A DNA stretch of 64,000 nucleotides from Omphiscola glabra (Eukaryota; Mollusca; Gastropoda; Lymnaeidae). Below, one piece after another: positions 12,771 to 26,200 of this stretch. Below the pieces are notes generated by a model that saw nothing but the letters and a program-made list of their open reading frames with translations, did no database searches and was not told the origin of the DNA. Numbering within the stretch: the stretch's first letter is position 1; each line of letters opens with the position of its first letter. The translations under genes were made by a program, and so were the position numbers. The DNA lies in contig OZ024808.1 of NCBI GenBank assembly GCA_964017045.1, positions 7,077,284 through 7,141,283 of the forward strand, in the 5' to 3' direction.

Positions 12771-13051
12771 TGTGTGTATTATTATTCTGGGTTGTTGGTG
12801 AGGTTTAGATATAAAAAGCTACGATGAACCACATCAAAAGCTCATTTAAAGGGATCTTAATAAAGTCACGCCATCAGTTAACCCGTGTCAACTATTCGGC
12901 CGTACAAGTCCCGGGTGTTGATAAACACATTATTGAGGGCGGGGGGTGAATTATCTCAGCTCCTTAATATGATGTGTCACATTGACACCTGACAGGTAAA
13001 TAGTCTAAGGTGAACTCAGGTAGTCACAGTGGGATTGTTAATGGTGGTTTC

Positions 13052-13400
13052 GAACTCCTAGGGACCAGGAGAGGAGGAACGACCCACCCCCCTAGGGGCC
13101 AGGAGAGGAGGAACGACCCACCCCCCTAGGGACCAGGAGAGGAGGAACGACCCACCCCCTAGGGACCAGGAGAGGAGGAACGACCCACCCCCCTAGGGAC
13201 CAGGAGAGGGGGAACGACCCATCCCCATAGGGACCAGGAGAGGGGGAACGACCCAGCCCCCCCCCTAGGGACCAGGAGAGGGGGAACGACCCATCCCCCA
13301 TAGGGACCAGGAGAGGGGGAACGACCCATCCCCCATAGGGACCAGGAGAGGAGGAACGACCCACCTCCTAGGGACCAGGAGAGGAGGAACGACACGCCCC
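13052..13400. repeat. Minisatellite, about 33-bp unit
   Basis: About ten copies of a unit with CTAGGGACCAGGAGAGGAGG and AACGACCCA. Confidence 0.95.
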
Positions 13401-13854
13401 ACGAGGTATTTCAATAACATGAGCAATCATTTCACTAATAAGAAAGATACACTTTTTTTTAAAAAGATTTTTTTTAGCAACATTGACACAATGAAAGGAA
13501 GAATAATGAGTGAGCCATAACCCCCATGTTTGAGAATCCCTCTGGGTGTAACAACCGATATTCCCAGCAAATACTTATTCCATTTAGTCCAGTGAATGAC
13601 TACCTTAGATACATAGATAGAATAATCAAGCTGAGCTTTTCTCACTAATAAGTTGGGTTAACTTTTCAAGAAACCATCATCCACTTAAAGTAGTTGCTGA
13701 CAATCCGGACCACTGCCACCATCGGCTTCTACAGAAAAACCTTGGACCGATGAGACCGACTAGGGCTAACCGCCCAAGGACACAGCTGGACTTGGCCTGA
13801 TGCACTCGAGTTTAAACAATGCTCACCAGGTAAACCCCCCCCGGTGCTCTAAAC

Positions 13855-14050
13855 CAGGGGTCTCCAAACTTTTTTCACGGCGGGCGGGATAACAAACAAA
13901 CAAAAAAAAAAAAAATGACGAGCGTGGGCCGGATAATGATTACGTACAATAATTTCAAGCCAGAACGAAATTTCAAGTACCGTCGGCGGGCCGGTTGAAC
14001 TGGCCTCGCGGGCCGGATCCGGCTCGAGCGCCGTAGTTTGGAGACCCCTG
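13855..14050. mobile_element. hAT MITE with perfect 8-bp target duplication
   Basis: Terminal inverted repeats CAGGGGTCTCCAAACT, identical at both ends. Flanks CTCTAAAC at 13847-13854 and 14051-14058 are identical. Contains CGGGCCGG-rich blocks; non-coding. A family distinct from the SPIN-like copies. Confidence 0.9.
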
Positions 14051-14309
14051 CTCTAAACGAAGGCCTTCACAAGATGACACCATTTTCACCTAAGAGCTAC
14101 GCCACAAACCACTGTCATCCGAGGTGAGGAAGTGCAAGGGGTGACAAAACTTAAATGGCCTTACACACAGGGGTTGTGTGAGTGTGTATTTGGGGGGGGG
14201 GGGGAGTGTAAATTGCTTTATTTAGCTTTCACCATCATCGAGCTCAGCTCATAGCGTTTAGCCTTCTAGTCTATTCAATAAACACCAGCTCAAAACTGAA
14301 TTCTTTAAT

Positions 14310-14450
14310 ACAGTTGAACAGTTCCTCATGTCTGTTGTGTGACCCCCCCAACCATAAAATTATTTTCGTTACTACTACTGTGTTTTTTCGATGGTCTTAG
14401 GTGACCCTCGTGTAAGAGTAAGGGTCGCAACCCACAGGTTGAGAACCACT
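14310..14450 (+). mobile_element. SPIN-like hAT MITE, 5'-truncated copy
   Basis: It shares CAGTTCCTCATG, CCAACCATAAAATTATTTTC, ATGGTCTTAGG and a GGTTGAGAACCACT end with the intact copies, but lacks the left terminus. Confidence 0.65.
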
Positions 14451-14459
14451 TCTATATTA

Positions 14460-15848
14460 TATTGGCTACTTGCAAGAAAAAAAGGAAATATTGATCAACT
14501 GTCAGCTTTGAATTTTCAAAATGCTTCAGAAATAAAATATAGAAATTATCCTTGACAATGTTTAAAAACGGACCAAAAATAAATTTGCAGTCGTCCATAA
14601 CGTAGGTCACAGTGGAGGGGTGGGGATCTTGTGCCACCTCACCCATTTAATTTTTTAAATCATATAAAACCTGAAATTGAAAGTGATGTTAAAACTTTAT
14701 TTTTGTGATGAATGTATTCTGACAGAAGATGTCACTTTTATAACTTAAACAGTGAGAGTGTTTTATGTTAAATTTTAATTAGTTGTTAATTTTTCGGTTT
14801 TAATTTAAACAATTTTCTAGCTCAAAAGTGTGACATACTTAGGAGTTCATCTGAGATTTGTGACTGATTATGATGGGTGGTGGGAGGGAGTAACTTTTAT
14901 TTTTAAAAATAGCGTACCCAACATACAGTAAGGTGGGCCCCTGCAAACATTAGATAATCATTTGACACACAGGCATATAAAATACATGCTGGGATCATAC
15001 AAGATGTTGTTGGGGGAAAAAAAGGAAGGAACTGACACTTGAGAGCAGGCTATTAGTTATAAGCTAATTAAAAGGTAACCCAATCATTACTATTTTTATA
15101 TCTTGGTTATCTAGGACCAGGAAGGAAAATCCTTAATAATGAATCTACTAAGCACATTTTTTAAAATTTAGAGTCTTGTCACTAGTCAGTAACTCAAACA
15201 TATTATGCCACGGGATTCTACTGCATCAGCATTATATTATAATTATGCAGCATCTACATAAGCTCAAAGACATTTTTAAAAAAATGTGTTAAATGTAAAA
15301 AATAAAATTTTCTACCAGGGATGTTGACTCTCAACCAAGAAAATATTCGACAAACAAAAGTAGTTTTCCTACTAAAGTTTCAAAATTAATGAAGAAAAAA
15401 AATTTCAAAACGTTTCTTTCTTCAAACGTCTTTAAAAAAAAAAAAATTAAGTTCTGTGGCTGGGGGTATTTAGTTCAATCATGACCAAGACTACTCCACC
15501 TTGACCCATAAACTCTGGATGTAGATTAGTGAGCTCAACCAAATTGATCAGAAATGACAGGAAAACCCTTGAAATATCACGTTTGGATTTACAACCATTT
15601 ACTTATATTTGGTTGGCACTCTGATAACTGCCACTGATCATGGAGTAGACAAAACTTCTATAGAACACATGAAAGCTACATTGCTCCTAGTTAGATGAAG
15701 ATATTACAAATAGTTGCCAAATATATATGAAAATGAATCCAATACATCTCATCAAACATATAACCTATAAGTCTATATATTTAATGTCATAAGCCAGAAG
15801 AAATGTTATTGTGATACCCCAAGTCAATTATCTAAATAACATTAATAA
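14460..15848. other. AT-rich intronic DNA, no gene seen
   Basis: No repeat array or coding signal recognised. Scattered A and T tracts. Confidence 0.5.
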
Positions 15849-16142
15849 TTATTTATTATACATTCGGGTGGGGGAGGGGCGCACCAGGTTGACGTGAGAT
15901 GGAAAAGCTACTAGGCTAAGGCTCGCCCCCTTGTAAACCTCGCTATTGTACAGTTGAATGAGTAGGATGTGGCCCTTTACCAGGAAACACTGCTCAAGGG
16001 GAAGCAGATTCACATAACAGGCTTTACCATAGCAAATGTGGGCAGTGTAGAGGTCTGTCATCAGCAGTGAAAAATGATCTTCCAGGATTTCGTAGAGGTG
16101 ATGTTGTATAACAAGACAGATTCCATCACCATTAGAGTTCAT
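15849..16142 (-). other. Unidentified exon-like open frame (97 aa or more)
   Basis: An open frame with protein-like composition, antisense inside the inferred ABL intron and next to a decayed plus-strand LINE. It reads through with regular beta-strand-like hydrophobic patterns (for example FLVKGHILLIQLYN), loosely like an OB-fold. It stays open a few codons upstream of the Met. I recognise no family. It may be an exon, a retrocopied gene piece, or chance. Confidence 0.25.
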
Positions 16143-16179
16143 TAAAATAATTCTGCTTTTCTAATATTCATAATACACC

Positions 16180-17700
16180 CAGAAATCCAATAACCCTATC
16201 TACAGGGGACAAAACGCATTTTTGGATTTAACCATTATTGATTTTAATAGTGATTCTAATGCTCAATCACCTGACTGGGGCTATACAGGTGGCAACACAT
16301 GGATGTTACATGGAGTACGTCTGTCTCTCTACAAACCTCATCCATCTACAGGGTGACACCAGTTTTGCAACACTGCTGCTACACACAGGATACAGTACGG
16401 AATCCCGACCAGAACTGACGCTAATTTAAGCGAACCTCGAGTTCAAACAGTCTGGTTATCCTAGTTAAGGTAGGTAGCGATCACAGGCCAGTCCTCCTTG
16501 GAATAGGGCTAGATATTACTGAGACACACTTCAAAAAACGGTATCGATAGTTATGTAAGGAAAACTGGCTCAATTACGAGGCAGGGGTTTAAGCCATGAC
16601 GGCTGCGGTCTAAGTCCAAATACCAGACCATTTAAATGTGGAGTACGAAGATTTAATTTGCAAGATTCCCCAGGTACCCAGATGAGTCAAACAAGAGAAC
16701 AAAAGGAAATCAAACTCAGACTGCAAAAGACACCAAAAAGAGAACACCTTCTGCTCAAACAGAGTACAACTGACTGCCCAAGTTCAGGAAGAGATCCTTA
16801 AGCTATAAAGCGGGTTAGTGCTTGTGATGGAAGGAAGGTCTGGCGATTGCTTTACAATCTCTATGGAATGGGCAAGTCCAAAAACACATCCATTACAAAC
16901 AGCTGATGGCACAGTGGTCAACTGTGTGTAATGCTCATGGACACTTAAGCACTTCACAGAAGTCAGCAAAAAAAAGCCAGTTACACCGAAGGAACTTGTG
17001 CCCAATGAATCGTCCCTCACCTTGAGGTACTGACAGCTTTCTTTCCAGTGGCTAAATTGCAAGTGGCTCTAAGGTCTGCAATTAGGTGCTTTGTCATTTG
17101 GGAGGCAAAGCGAGACAGACACTTTTAGAGCTTATTAATAAAACCTGGAGCACTCTGCTGAAAGCATGGAAACGGGCAATGATAGTCCCCATTTACAAAG
17201 ATGGAAAACCAGACACACTACCGTCCAGATAGCGACCAATTTCCCCAACATCCTGTGCCTGAAAAGTAACTGAACGAGGCTTTATTGACTCTTGGAACAA
17301 ACCATGGGGATTTTGACTAACCAGGACCCTTCTGCAAGGGGAATTAGCCAATATATTAAGCGCTACATGTTAACTTAGGAATAACAAATAAGCTACACAT
17401 AAAAATCACTGTGATGGTATTCTTTAACATCCAGCAAGCATACAAGGAGGTCTGGAAAGTAGATCTGATAATATCGATGCAGGAATCCAAGCTATACTTA
17501 TGACCTTGAAATAAGTACACTGCCAATCAACCAAAAGAAAACTATTTCCGTCCATCGGTGTTTACCAACTCACAGAGTGCCTGTAAAATGGTCAAACTCA
17601 ATGACATTCTGGATATAGTATAACACATCACATGGAGGCAGACTGATCCTTCAATGGATCCCTGGACTTGCATGATTACCCCAGAATGTCCCTCTAATTT
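16180..17700 (+). pseudogene. Decayed non-LTR retrotransposon (endonuclease + reverse transcriptase)
   Basis: Frame-shifted and stop-interrupted, but readable. The endonuclease end has a SRPELTL-like segment and SDHRPVLLGI (about 16475-16515). The spacer includes DGRKVW (about 16830) and KASYTEGTCAQ (about 16975). The reverse transcriptase start has AWKRAMIVPIYKDGKPDT (about 17165-17220) followed by a degraded RPIS-TSC motif. The order fits jockey-like LINEs common in snails. It is inactive and lies sense-opposite to ABL in its intron. Confidence 0.75.
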
Positions 17701-18711
17701 AGGCATAGAGAACAGTCTGTGACTGTATTATTAATACAAGGAAACAATTGGATAATATTAATACGAATAGTAGGCCTATGACTATAAGACATAAGTGTAA
17801 CAGTGTGGCCAAGTCTCGACTCTACTCTGTCCAATGGTATTACAATTACATTAGTAGACTTAGTTTAATTGGTAGGCTATGATAGTGTGTGATTAGACTC
17901 CTTTCAGTCAGCAGACATTACTAATGGTTAATAGTAATAAAGTATAATATGAGAAGGAATGGCCGGAAAGAAATTAATATATAAAATAGACCTATGTTTC
18001 TACGCCTAGGCCTATACACTAATAATTTAAATAATTAATATATAGATTAATTAGATAGATAAAAATAAGTTGAAGCTTATGCCCAAACATAAAAATTTAG
18101 ATCAGATAGATAGGACTAGGAAAGGGCTTAATTCGCTCAGACTGCCAGACATGCAAATGCATGGCATATCCTGGCTTAATTCTCTTTAAAAATAATTGGT
18201 TCAGATAGGTATTTCATTTTCATAATTATTATTCTTATTATATCATGTTAATTCTTAACTTTATTAGAATCATAAACATATGCTGCATGCTAGGTCATCA
18301 TTATCTATTTGATATTTACTTTGAGTAGTATGATTATGATTAATACTATGACTATACTATACTATATAACTATACTATACTATAACTATTTAGGCAACAT
18401 GAACATGCCTATGACGGCTAACCCTGAGTAAGACTCACTGATACATCATAAATTATGTGAAAATACACCACATAGTCATAGTGTGATAGTACATAGACAG
18501 GAGCTAGGCTTAAGCCTAACTTCTTGGCTAGGCTCAGCTAACTAAGCCTACTAAAAAATGACTAAACACTAAATACAAATAGTCAAATAGACAACAAATT
18601 ATGTTTAGACTAGGCATAGTATAGGCATAGGTAGCTAGGCCCCTAATTTATTTAATTGCATTAAAAAATAGATGATAAATTACGGAGTTTTAAATTAATT
18701 CACTCTATTAC
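17701..18711. other. AT-rich intronic DNA, no gene seen
   Basis: Simple-sequence-rich (TATA and CTATACTATA tracts near 18350, TAGGCCTA-like motifs). No coding signal apart from the adjoining ABL exon. Confidence 0.5.
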
Positions 18712-18820
18712 CTGAATGATCAGCAAATATATTTCCTTGAGAAGTTCTAGGCTCCTTTGCAGGCTTAGATTTACTTTTTCCGGAACTTGGCTTTGGTTCC
18801 TTCGCATTTTGTGCTCCCAT
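18712..18820 (-). CDS. ABL1: First coding exon of an ABL-family tyrosine kinase (rest of gene outside window)
   Basis: The exon codes for 36 residues plus one base, from an ATG at 18820-18818 to a donor (CAG|GTAAT) below 18712. The peptide starts Met-Gly-Ala-Gln, is rich in Lys, Pro and Ser, and ends Gly-Asn-Ile-Phe-Ala-Asp-His-Ser. This matches the N-terminus of invertebrate Abl (fly Abl also starts MGAQ and has an NIF-x-EH motif ahead of the SH3 domain), equivalent to vertebrate isoform 1b. Gly2 is a likely myristoylation site; in ABL the myristate docks in the kinase domain and holds it inactive. The phase-1 donor would complete a Glu codon, as expected from the family. No SH3, SH2 or kinase exon was found in 1-18711, so the first intron exceeds 18.7 kb. 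The call rests on one short exon. It could be another myristoylated protein, but position and motif both favour ABL. Confidence 0.68.
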
Positions 18821-20293
18821 TATCACCTCTTCTGGATTTGGCTCTGGCAGCGGTTTCAGCCGCAAAATGAGCCCTAAAACACCTTGTAATCCAGTGTGAA
18901 CTACATATCCAACATGAATTAAGACAATAAATCTAAATTTATGTTATTTACACTCCATGGAGAAAAATTGGAGGCGTTGGCACGCCTTTGTTCCACGATC
19001 TTCACACAAAACCAGTATACTTCCTTCACGAATCGGCCGCCGCCATATTTGATCAGAAATACTATCGAAAATGAGGCAGCAATCATAACCTTTAACCTAT
19101 GACCCATAGAATGAGAACATGACGTCACTTCGTTTTCTTCTAGAGTATTTTCTTGTATTTACATAATTTGTATAACTATGTATAAATAATTCTTGTTCTT
19201 TAACTTGCCTCATCGAAATTTTTAATATAAAGATGTTGGATAGTAGAAAAAGTAATCTAAAATAAGCACAGAACTTATTTTTAAATAATCTCAGAGTAAA
19301 AACACGAAAAGAAACACAATACTTGATTCAAAACGTTTGGATCCGGGCGTAACACGGTAATCCGGTAATCGAACTGTAACAATATCAAAAATGTAAGTAG
19401 GCTTACATTTAGTTCTTTTTTTCCTTTTAAGATTTAAGATATCTGTGTTAAAATAGAAAGAGGAGAATACACTCCCGCTGACTTTCAATCAATTTAATTT
19501 TACTCTTATCTTGTTGGAGAGTTTTCAAGAATCTGGATTAGATCTCAAAGCCATGCCATGACAATGAGCATTACAATTGCGTTCCTAAACTTTATTATTT
19601 TTTGCTAAGAAATAAATACATTATACATATTTATTTCAGGAAAGGGGTTCTTGTGTGAATTTCCACCAATTTTTCCCCATGACTTGATAGCTGTTCTGGG
19701 GTATCTTTCCCCGGTTATTTAGTTCAGTTTACTCATACTCATATAATTCGTTGTGTTTGAGCTTTCTTAATTTACATAAAATTATATGCTTTAAGATTAC
19801 AGCTCACGAGTCACAACTTTTCGATTGTTCAGGTCAAGTTTTATTTTACATACATGAAGGGGTCAATTATTGACCGTATATGGCATATTCTGAACAACAC
19901 ACACAAAAGACTGGAAAAGCACAAGCAATTACGAATTAAGAGGTTAAAAACATATAGCAGTCAAAATCTGTTTAATACATTATTTAAAAATATAAAAAAA
20001 ACCACTATAGTTCACTATTTAAAACTTTTCTTAAAAAAAAAAAAAGACTTAAAAAAAAATAAAATGTGGAAGAAAAAAAGAAAAAGGTTGGGGTCATCCG
20101 ATAAATGAGTTTCAACCATAGACATAGAGATATTATAGCTCTGTGGTTTCAACTTTGAACCTACTGTTTAAAAGTCTTAAGTATCGATATGCTTGGAAAT
20201 ACTTAGATGATACCGTTTAAAGAATGTAAAATAACTTTCGCATTTTAGGTTTTAAATATTATAACTCAGCAGACGACATTGTTTATTTGTAAC
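18821..20293. promoter_or_regulatory. Head-to-head interval between ABL exon 1 and the aminotransferase gene; candidate bidirectional promoter
   Basis: The two start codons diverge and are 1.47 kb apart. On the minus strand, upstream of the ABL start, there is a YY1-like site (ATGGCGGC core, 19039-19046) and a perfect CRE palindrome TGACGTCA (19120-19127). YY1 sites of this form are common just downstream of TATA-less start sites. A CAG-type acceptor near 20250 suggests the aminotransferase 5'UTR may be spliced. The rest is AT-rich with no coding signal. The promoter role is inferred. Confidence 0.45.
19120..19127. promoter_or_regulatory. CRE palindrome TGACGTCA
   Basis: A perfect 8-bp CREB/ATF consensus lies 300 bp upstream of the ABL start codon. 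A second perfect copy is at 20626-20633 in aminotransferase intron 1. Binding is not shown by sequence alone. Confidence 0.4.
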
Positions 20294-23200
20294 ATGACAG
20301 AGGAATACGAAAGGATTGACAAAGACATGAACATGCTTATGAAATGGAATAAGGGTATTTCATTTGTTGCAGGATCACCTGGTGTAGAATTAATGAAAAG
20401 ATGCAGCGAGATGTTGCTGACTGCATCAAAATCTGTTCTGGTAGCTACAGACGACTGACTACTACTACTACTTATAACTTATTAACTATTACTATATTGA
20501 TACTATTTAGAATTTAGACTATTTACTTTTTACTACTGATGACTATTTTTACATTATAGGTTAAATATAAATATAATGCAATATAAATATATAAATAATT
20601 AGGCTCATTTTGAAAGATGTGGCCATGACGTCATTTGCGGGATAGATTTAGGGTTCAGGTTAGTTAGGGTGAGCGGTCCCATCTCTCAACATTTACCAAT
20701 AATAATATTAGACTACTAGTATTAAATAGTTTAACTAGTTTGGCTTAGGCTTAATTAACTTAAAATTAAAAAACACTAACTATAATCTATACTCTGTAGC
20801 AGGGGTCTCAAACTCAAATTATACGGGGACTGCAGGAGGTAGAGTCTTAGTCACAAATCAATGTACAACTGTTACAATCTGCTCAACAAATAAAAACATT
20901 TAGGGTTCTCAAATTCAAGAACTAGGCTTCACTTACTTCCTCCACTCCTTGTTGCCAGTGACCTGGCAGCGCTTCTTCTTATACAACTGACCAACATTTG
21001 GTTTGAGTGAGGAAGCAACTGAGACTGAGACCCTCAGTATAGCTTAAAACTTAAAGATGCTCATCAGTAAGTTTGGCCCTTAACTTTGACTTTTTCCGCT
21101 TGAACAACCTGGAAATCTCAGGGAAGTTGGAGGGCAATTCTTGCATAAATTGTCCAAGCCCAAGCTTGTCTGTTTTTCCATCCACCTCCTTGAATTTAGC
21201 CTTGAGTTCAGAATTGCACTGGAATATCTCATTAGGAAATGGCGTCAGCGGGCCGTCGAGCTTGCGCTCCTTATGCCCTCCCTGGCGCCCACCCGCACCT
21301 GCCAGACGCCGGGTCTCCCCGACGCCGGGCTGTGCGGGGGAACGCCAGAGACCTCTCCGGGCGTGAAGCGTCCCCACCAGCAACCGCTCGATCGGATATG
21401 CCGATGGAGACCCTCCCCGCCCGGAGACATCTGGTCGACCGAAGACGCTGCGTTTAAAGCGTCCGCAGTCCACTTTCCTAGGGGCCGGGACGGTAAATTA
21501 ACGTCCTAATATCTCCCCCCACCCGTCCTGGGGAAGCATCGGATGCCCTCTAAGAGGGATTCTACAGTGGGTTTCCACCCCGCAACTAATTCGCGGAGTA
21601 GCTGGGATGAAACGGTTGCCTAGGAGCAGCTTTCTCAGGGCTGCATATTTAGAATCACCGGCCATAGGCTTCCACCACAGCCTATCGCCTCATATCCCTT
21701 AACGGCAACTTGTAATCATGATCCCTACCCTGTGTTTGCATTTTCTTCCCCCTGTGAAGTTTCACAGGTGGCAGCCCCTGTCTGCCACGCGGGACACGCA
21801 ATGGTGGTACTGTGCCCCGGGTTAACGCCGAGGGGGTCGGTGGCCAGCGCTTCCAAATCGGCAAGCCACTACAGACTTGTCGACCGGAACCCCGGGGGGG
21901 GGGGTCAGAATTGCACTGAATAATTGAATATCTATCTGCTCCATTTGAATTTGAAGGGCAAAAAAAGGGCTTGGGGGGGGCATCTTTTAGATGACATCTT
22001 TTAGAAAAACATGTAACCTTAAAGAACCTGTGGTCCTCAACTCAATCCTTACTGAAAATTCCCAGTGTGGATAAACACAGAAAAAAGTCGTATGGAGTGC
22101 GCTCTTTTGAAGCGTTAGTGCCACAGTTATGGAATAGTTTGAGGAGTATTGAAAAGGACAGAAAATCATTTAGGAAACATTTAAAGACTTTTTTGTTTAA
22201 TAGATTTGAGGAAACCAGAGTGCAGTGAGCATGTTAAAGTAACATGGATACCAGCGCTATAGAAGTATTCAATCAATCAATCATCTTCCACATATAAGGA
22301 GAAAGGTTTTGAAGTCTGCAAACCTGTGATCAAATTCAAACTATGACCATTTTTGTCTCATAAAATGCTATAAAATAAAAACATTTGTCATACCAAGTGT
22401 CCTACCTTAACTAAATGCTGCCTGGGGCTAACTCTCAAAATTGTGCCCCTACACACACAAATTATATAATAATGTTGGAAGTACTTATCAACAAAAATGG
22501 GTGATGACTTCTCCCATATGTCCCCAGTTTCAACCTTTAAAATTATGGTAAATATAATTATAACTACAGTAGAAACTTGTCATTTAGCTTATAGACTTTT
22601 CTTTTACTTTTACATCCAGCCTGTCTCTTATTGACTTTTAGGCCCTTATCACTCAGCATAGAGCACATATATCTAAAAAAACAGTAAATCTAAGGGAACA
22701 GTGTGCTGCAAATCAGTCCTTGAAAGTTGTCTTTTGGGTAGTATGCATAGGCCTATTTATTTGTTCATTATTTTTATATTTTACATAATTTATTATAAAG
22801 ACCTAGAAGTAAAATGTTTTGTCTGCATCTTTGCAACACTAATTTTTCTTCACCTTGCAATGACCTAAAACGTAGCTAGCATGTACAAGTTAGTACAAGA
22901 CCCAAAGATATCCAAAAGTTGTTTAAAAAAAGTTAGTTATGAACAATGAGGTTTTAATACTTTCCATAAAATACTGCCAGCCATGGCCATGAACTTAAAA
23001 ATAATTTTTTTAAAATTGAAAGTAATGATTATGTTTGTCAAATGTAGTTTTATGATATTAAAATTAGTGTTTGTCATTACTTCATGATTGCAATGCATTG
23101 AAATGTGTGTTTAAGTTTAAGGTGGGCATTGGCATTGAAAAAAAAAAGTAGCCATCCACTTATAGAAAAATATCCAGAATTTGAAAATATGTCAGGAAAA

Positions 23201-26200
23201 ATTTGAAAATTGATTTAAATTCATTGAAATTATTATTTTTACCCATTTTAGAAATGAATTAGTTCAAACCTGAAATTTCATTACTGGTTAAATATATTTA
23301 AGATAACTGCTGGTAATAAGTATTTGTAAAAAGTTATCCTTTTGATGAATTTCATTTGAATTTAAAAATGTGACAAATATTATTTATCTGAAATCATTTT
23401 ATTTTTCTTTGTTTGCACCAGGGTTCTTCAACAATTGATATTGGAAACTTATTTCGATATGGAGCTGAACAAGGAGATGAAGATTTTAGAGAGAAGCTTT
23501 CATGTTTTTTAAGTCATGAATACAGAGATAAAGTAAAAAGGTAAGAATTAAAATGCCTTATCTTTTATTAATATTTCATTTGATACAAACAGCTAAGGAA
23601 AGTTGTTAAGCATTCCTGGTTGATGAGAAAATAGCTCTGAGCTTTAACAGGAAATGAAAATATTTTTCTATCTCTCAAAATGTAAATTCAGATCCACAAC
23701 ACATATTTTAAAATTAAGATCCACAGTGTCATAATCTGTATGTGGTTAAAGAACAAATTAATATCCACAGTGTCATAAGCTGTATGTGGTTAAAGAACAA
23801 ATTAATATCCACAGTGTCTTAAGCTGTATGTGGTTAAGGAACACATTAATATCCACAGTGTCATAATCTGTCTGTGTTTAAAGAACAAAGAAGAACATTT
23901 TTAAGCTTAAAACTGATGATTAATACTATAATTTTGCTTTTTACTTTTAAGCACTTTATTTTTGTTACCAGTGCTAATTTAATGGTTACAGCCGGGGCAA
24001 CACAAGGTCTCCATGCCATCTTGTCTTTATTATGTGACAAGGCAAGTCCTATCTTTGTAGAAGATCCCAGTTATTTCTTTGCTGTTCGAATGATAAGAGA
24101 TGATCTTCAAATGAACCTTGTGCCTGGTAACCTTTGGTTTTTTGACAATAATATCATTACTTAAACCGATAATTTACATTATGGGAGCTACTCCGTATAA
24201 GTTTGAAATTAATTATTTAAAAAAAAAAAGTTTATTGATTGCTGTTTAAAAAAAATAATAATCTATTTATGTTAATTTGTACAGTATTTATGAACCCAAA
24301 TTTTCACTGATTATTTCCCACACAGTTCCTTGTGATGAGTTTGGGATTAATCCAGAACTTCTTGATCAGTTTTTAATTGCACATAAGCATGATTTTTATA
24401 AGGGGAACAATAGCAATATCCACAAACACGGTACACGATTTTGGGCAGCAGCTTATCTGATTCCAGTGTTCAGCAATCCTACCGGCCAGACATATTCTGA
24501 AAGTAAGCTTTAGATCTCTTTTTTTTCACCTCTGAGATTTCATATTAACAACTGTCTGTAGCTAAAAAGTAGATGGTTATATTCAAAAACTTGTGAGGGA
24601 CATTAAGAGGTAATACCCAAGCAAATTTTGTCATAGACACTGAGACTTTAAAAGTTTAGCTATTTCTTAATAGTTAATAGGGTTTATAAAACTAGAATTA
24701 AGGAGTCCACTGTTCATCACTCAGTTGTATGAATTCTTTCCAACACAGTTTTTAAATGAAACTAATTAATTTAATGAAACTTGCAATACTGTTACTATTA
24801 TTTTGAAAATTGATGATTACTTAGAATTAAAAGAGATGTTTACATTTTAGCTGTTGCGTTTTCAATTATTGTCATTTGAACTCAATTAATTATGTTTTTT
24901 GTTTTCAAGCCAGATGCAAAGAGCTTATTCAACTTGCTAGAAAGCATAACATTCTTCTAATAGCTGAAGATATTTACAATTTAATCCACTTTGATGAAAG
25001 TCAACATGCACCCCAGCGATTACTGCATTATGACAACACATCTGATCCAGACTATGGTGGGGGACATGTCTTATCCAATGCTACATTCTCTAAAATATTT
25101 GCTCCCAGTATCAGATTGGGTTGGATTGAAGGACCAGAGCAGCTACTGTTCAATATGTACAACAGGTCAGCCCTTGTGTTCTATAAAATAGTGTTAAAAT
25201 TAAATGCTCTCCTTAGGATAAATTGAATTCTGACAAATTAATCAGAAGTAAGTTTTACTGCAACGGAGCTCAAGAAAATATTATTTTTAAATATTACCAG
25301 TCAAACTGTAACTTTTTGCATTTTTTAATGTGATTTTCTTAACATTTGCTTTTTATTTTGGTAAATAAATAAAATATCTTGTTCAATAATTATTATCATT
25401 TAATATTGATGATACTGAAAATATCAACATCATTTGTCCTTTAAAATTCCTTGTGGAACATAGGGCTTCTGTCAAAGTGCATCACTTTCACTGTCTCATG
25501 CCAATATTTTTAGTTTTTACCAGCTCTTTCCTGATCTCTCAGCCTCATCCAGCACACAGGGCCTCCATGTTCTCTTGGGTCTTCCTCTGTGTCGTTTACC
25601 AATGGGGTTCCACTCTAGGGACTGGTGCTCTGTTGTTTGTGTCTTTCCTGGGGATGTGTCTTATCCATCTCCGTTTTCTTTACATGATTTGTTTCCCTAT
25701 TGCTTTCTGTCCACACATCTCCCACAAGCTTGATGTTTTCAACCTTATCATACCATTGTATTCTCAGTATAATTCTCAGGCATCCATTGATGAAGGTCTG
25801 GATTCTGTTTGTTGTAGTTTCTGTTCTTTTCCCTGTTTTAGACCCGTACAATAAGACTAATTTCACTTTTGAATTTAAAATTCTTATTGTAGTTTTGGTA
25901 GAGATGTAGGATGATTTCCAGTTTCGTATTAGGAGGGCTAAAGCCTGTTGTGCTAAATTTATACAGTGTTTGATTTCTTCCTCTGTTCCTCCAGACACAT
26001 TGACCACGCTCTCAAGGTACATGACGCTATCTACTTGATCTATGTTTTGGTTCTCTAGTTTTATGTCACCATCTTGTTTGTTGTTTATTTTTTAGTATTT
26101 TTGTTTTCTGATGGTTTATTTTAAGCCCCACTCTCTTCCCAGGCTTGTTGAAAGCTGTGACCTTCTCTTGCATGTCTTTTAGTCTGTGTTATAGTATGGC

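Noticed and set aside
12399..12808. Overlapping frames on both strands, hydrophobic on minus
   Set aside because: Translations of the (CAA)n-bearing minisatellite.
19854..20108. 84-codon Lys-rich plus frame upstream of the aminotransferase
   Set aside because: Composition follows A-rich DNA; no family match and no splice link to exon 1 at 20294.
25453..25909. Plus-strand frames of 133 and 69 codons in aminotransferase intron 5
   Set aside because: They are antisense to a readable LINE reverse transcriptase on the minus strand.
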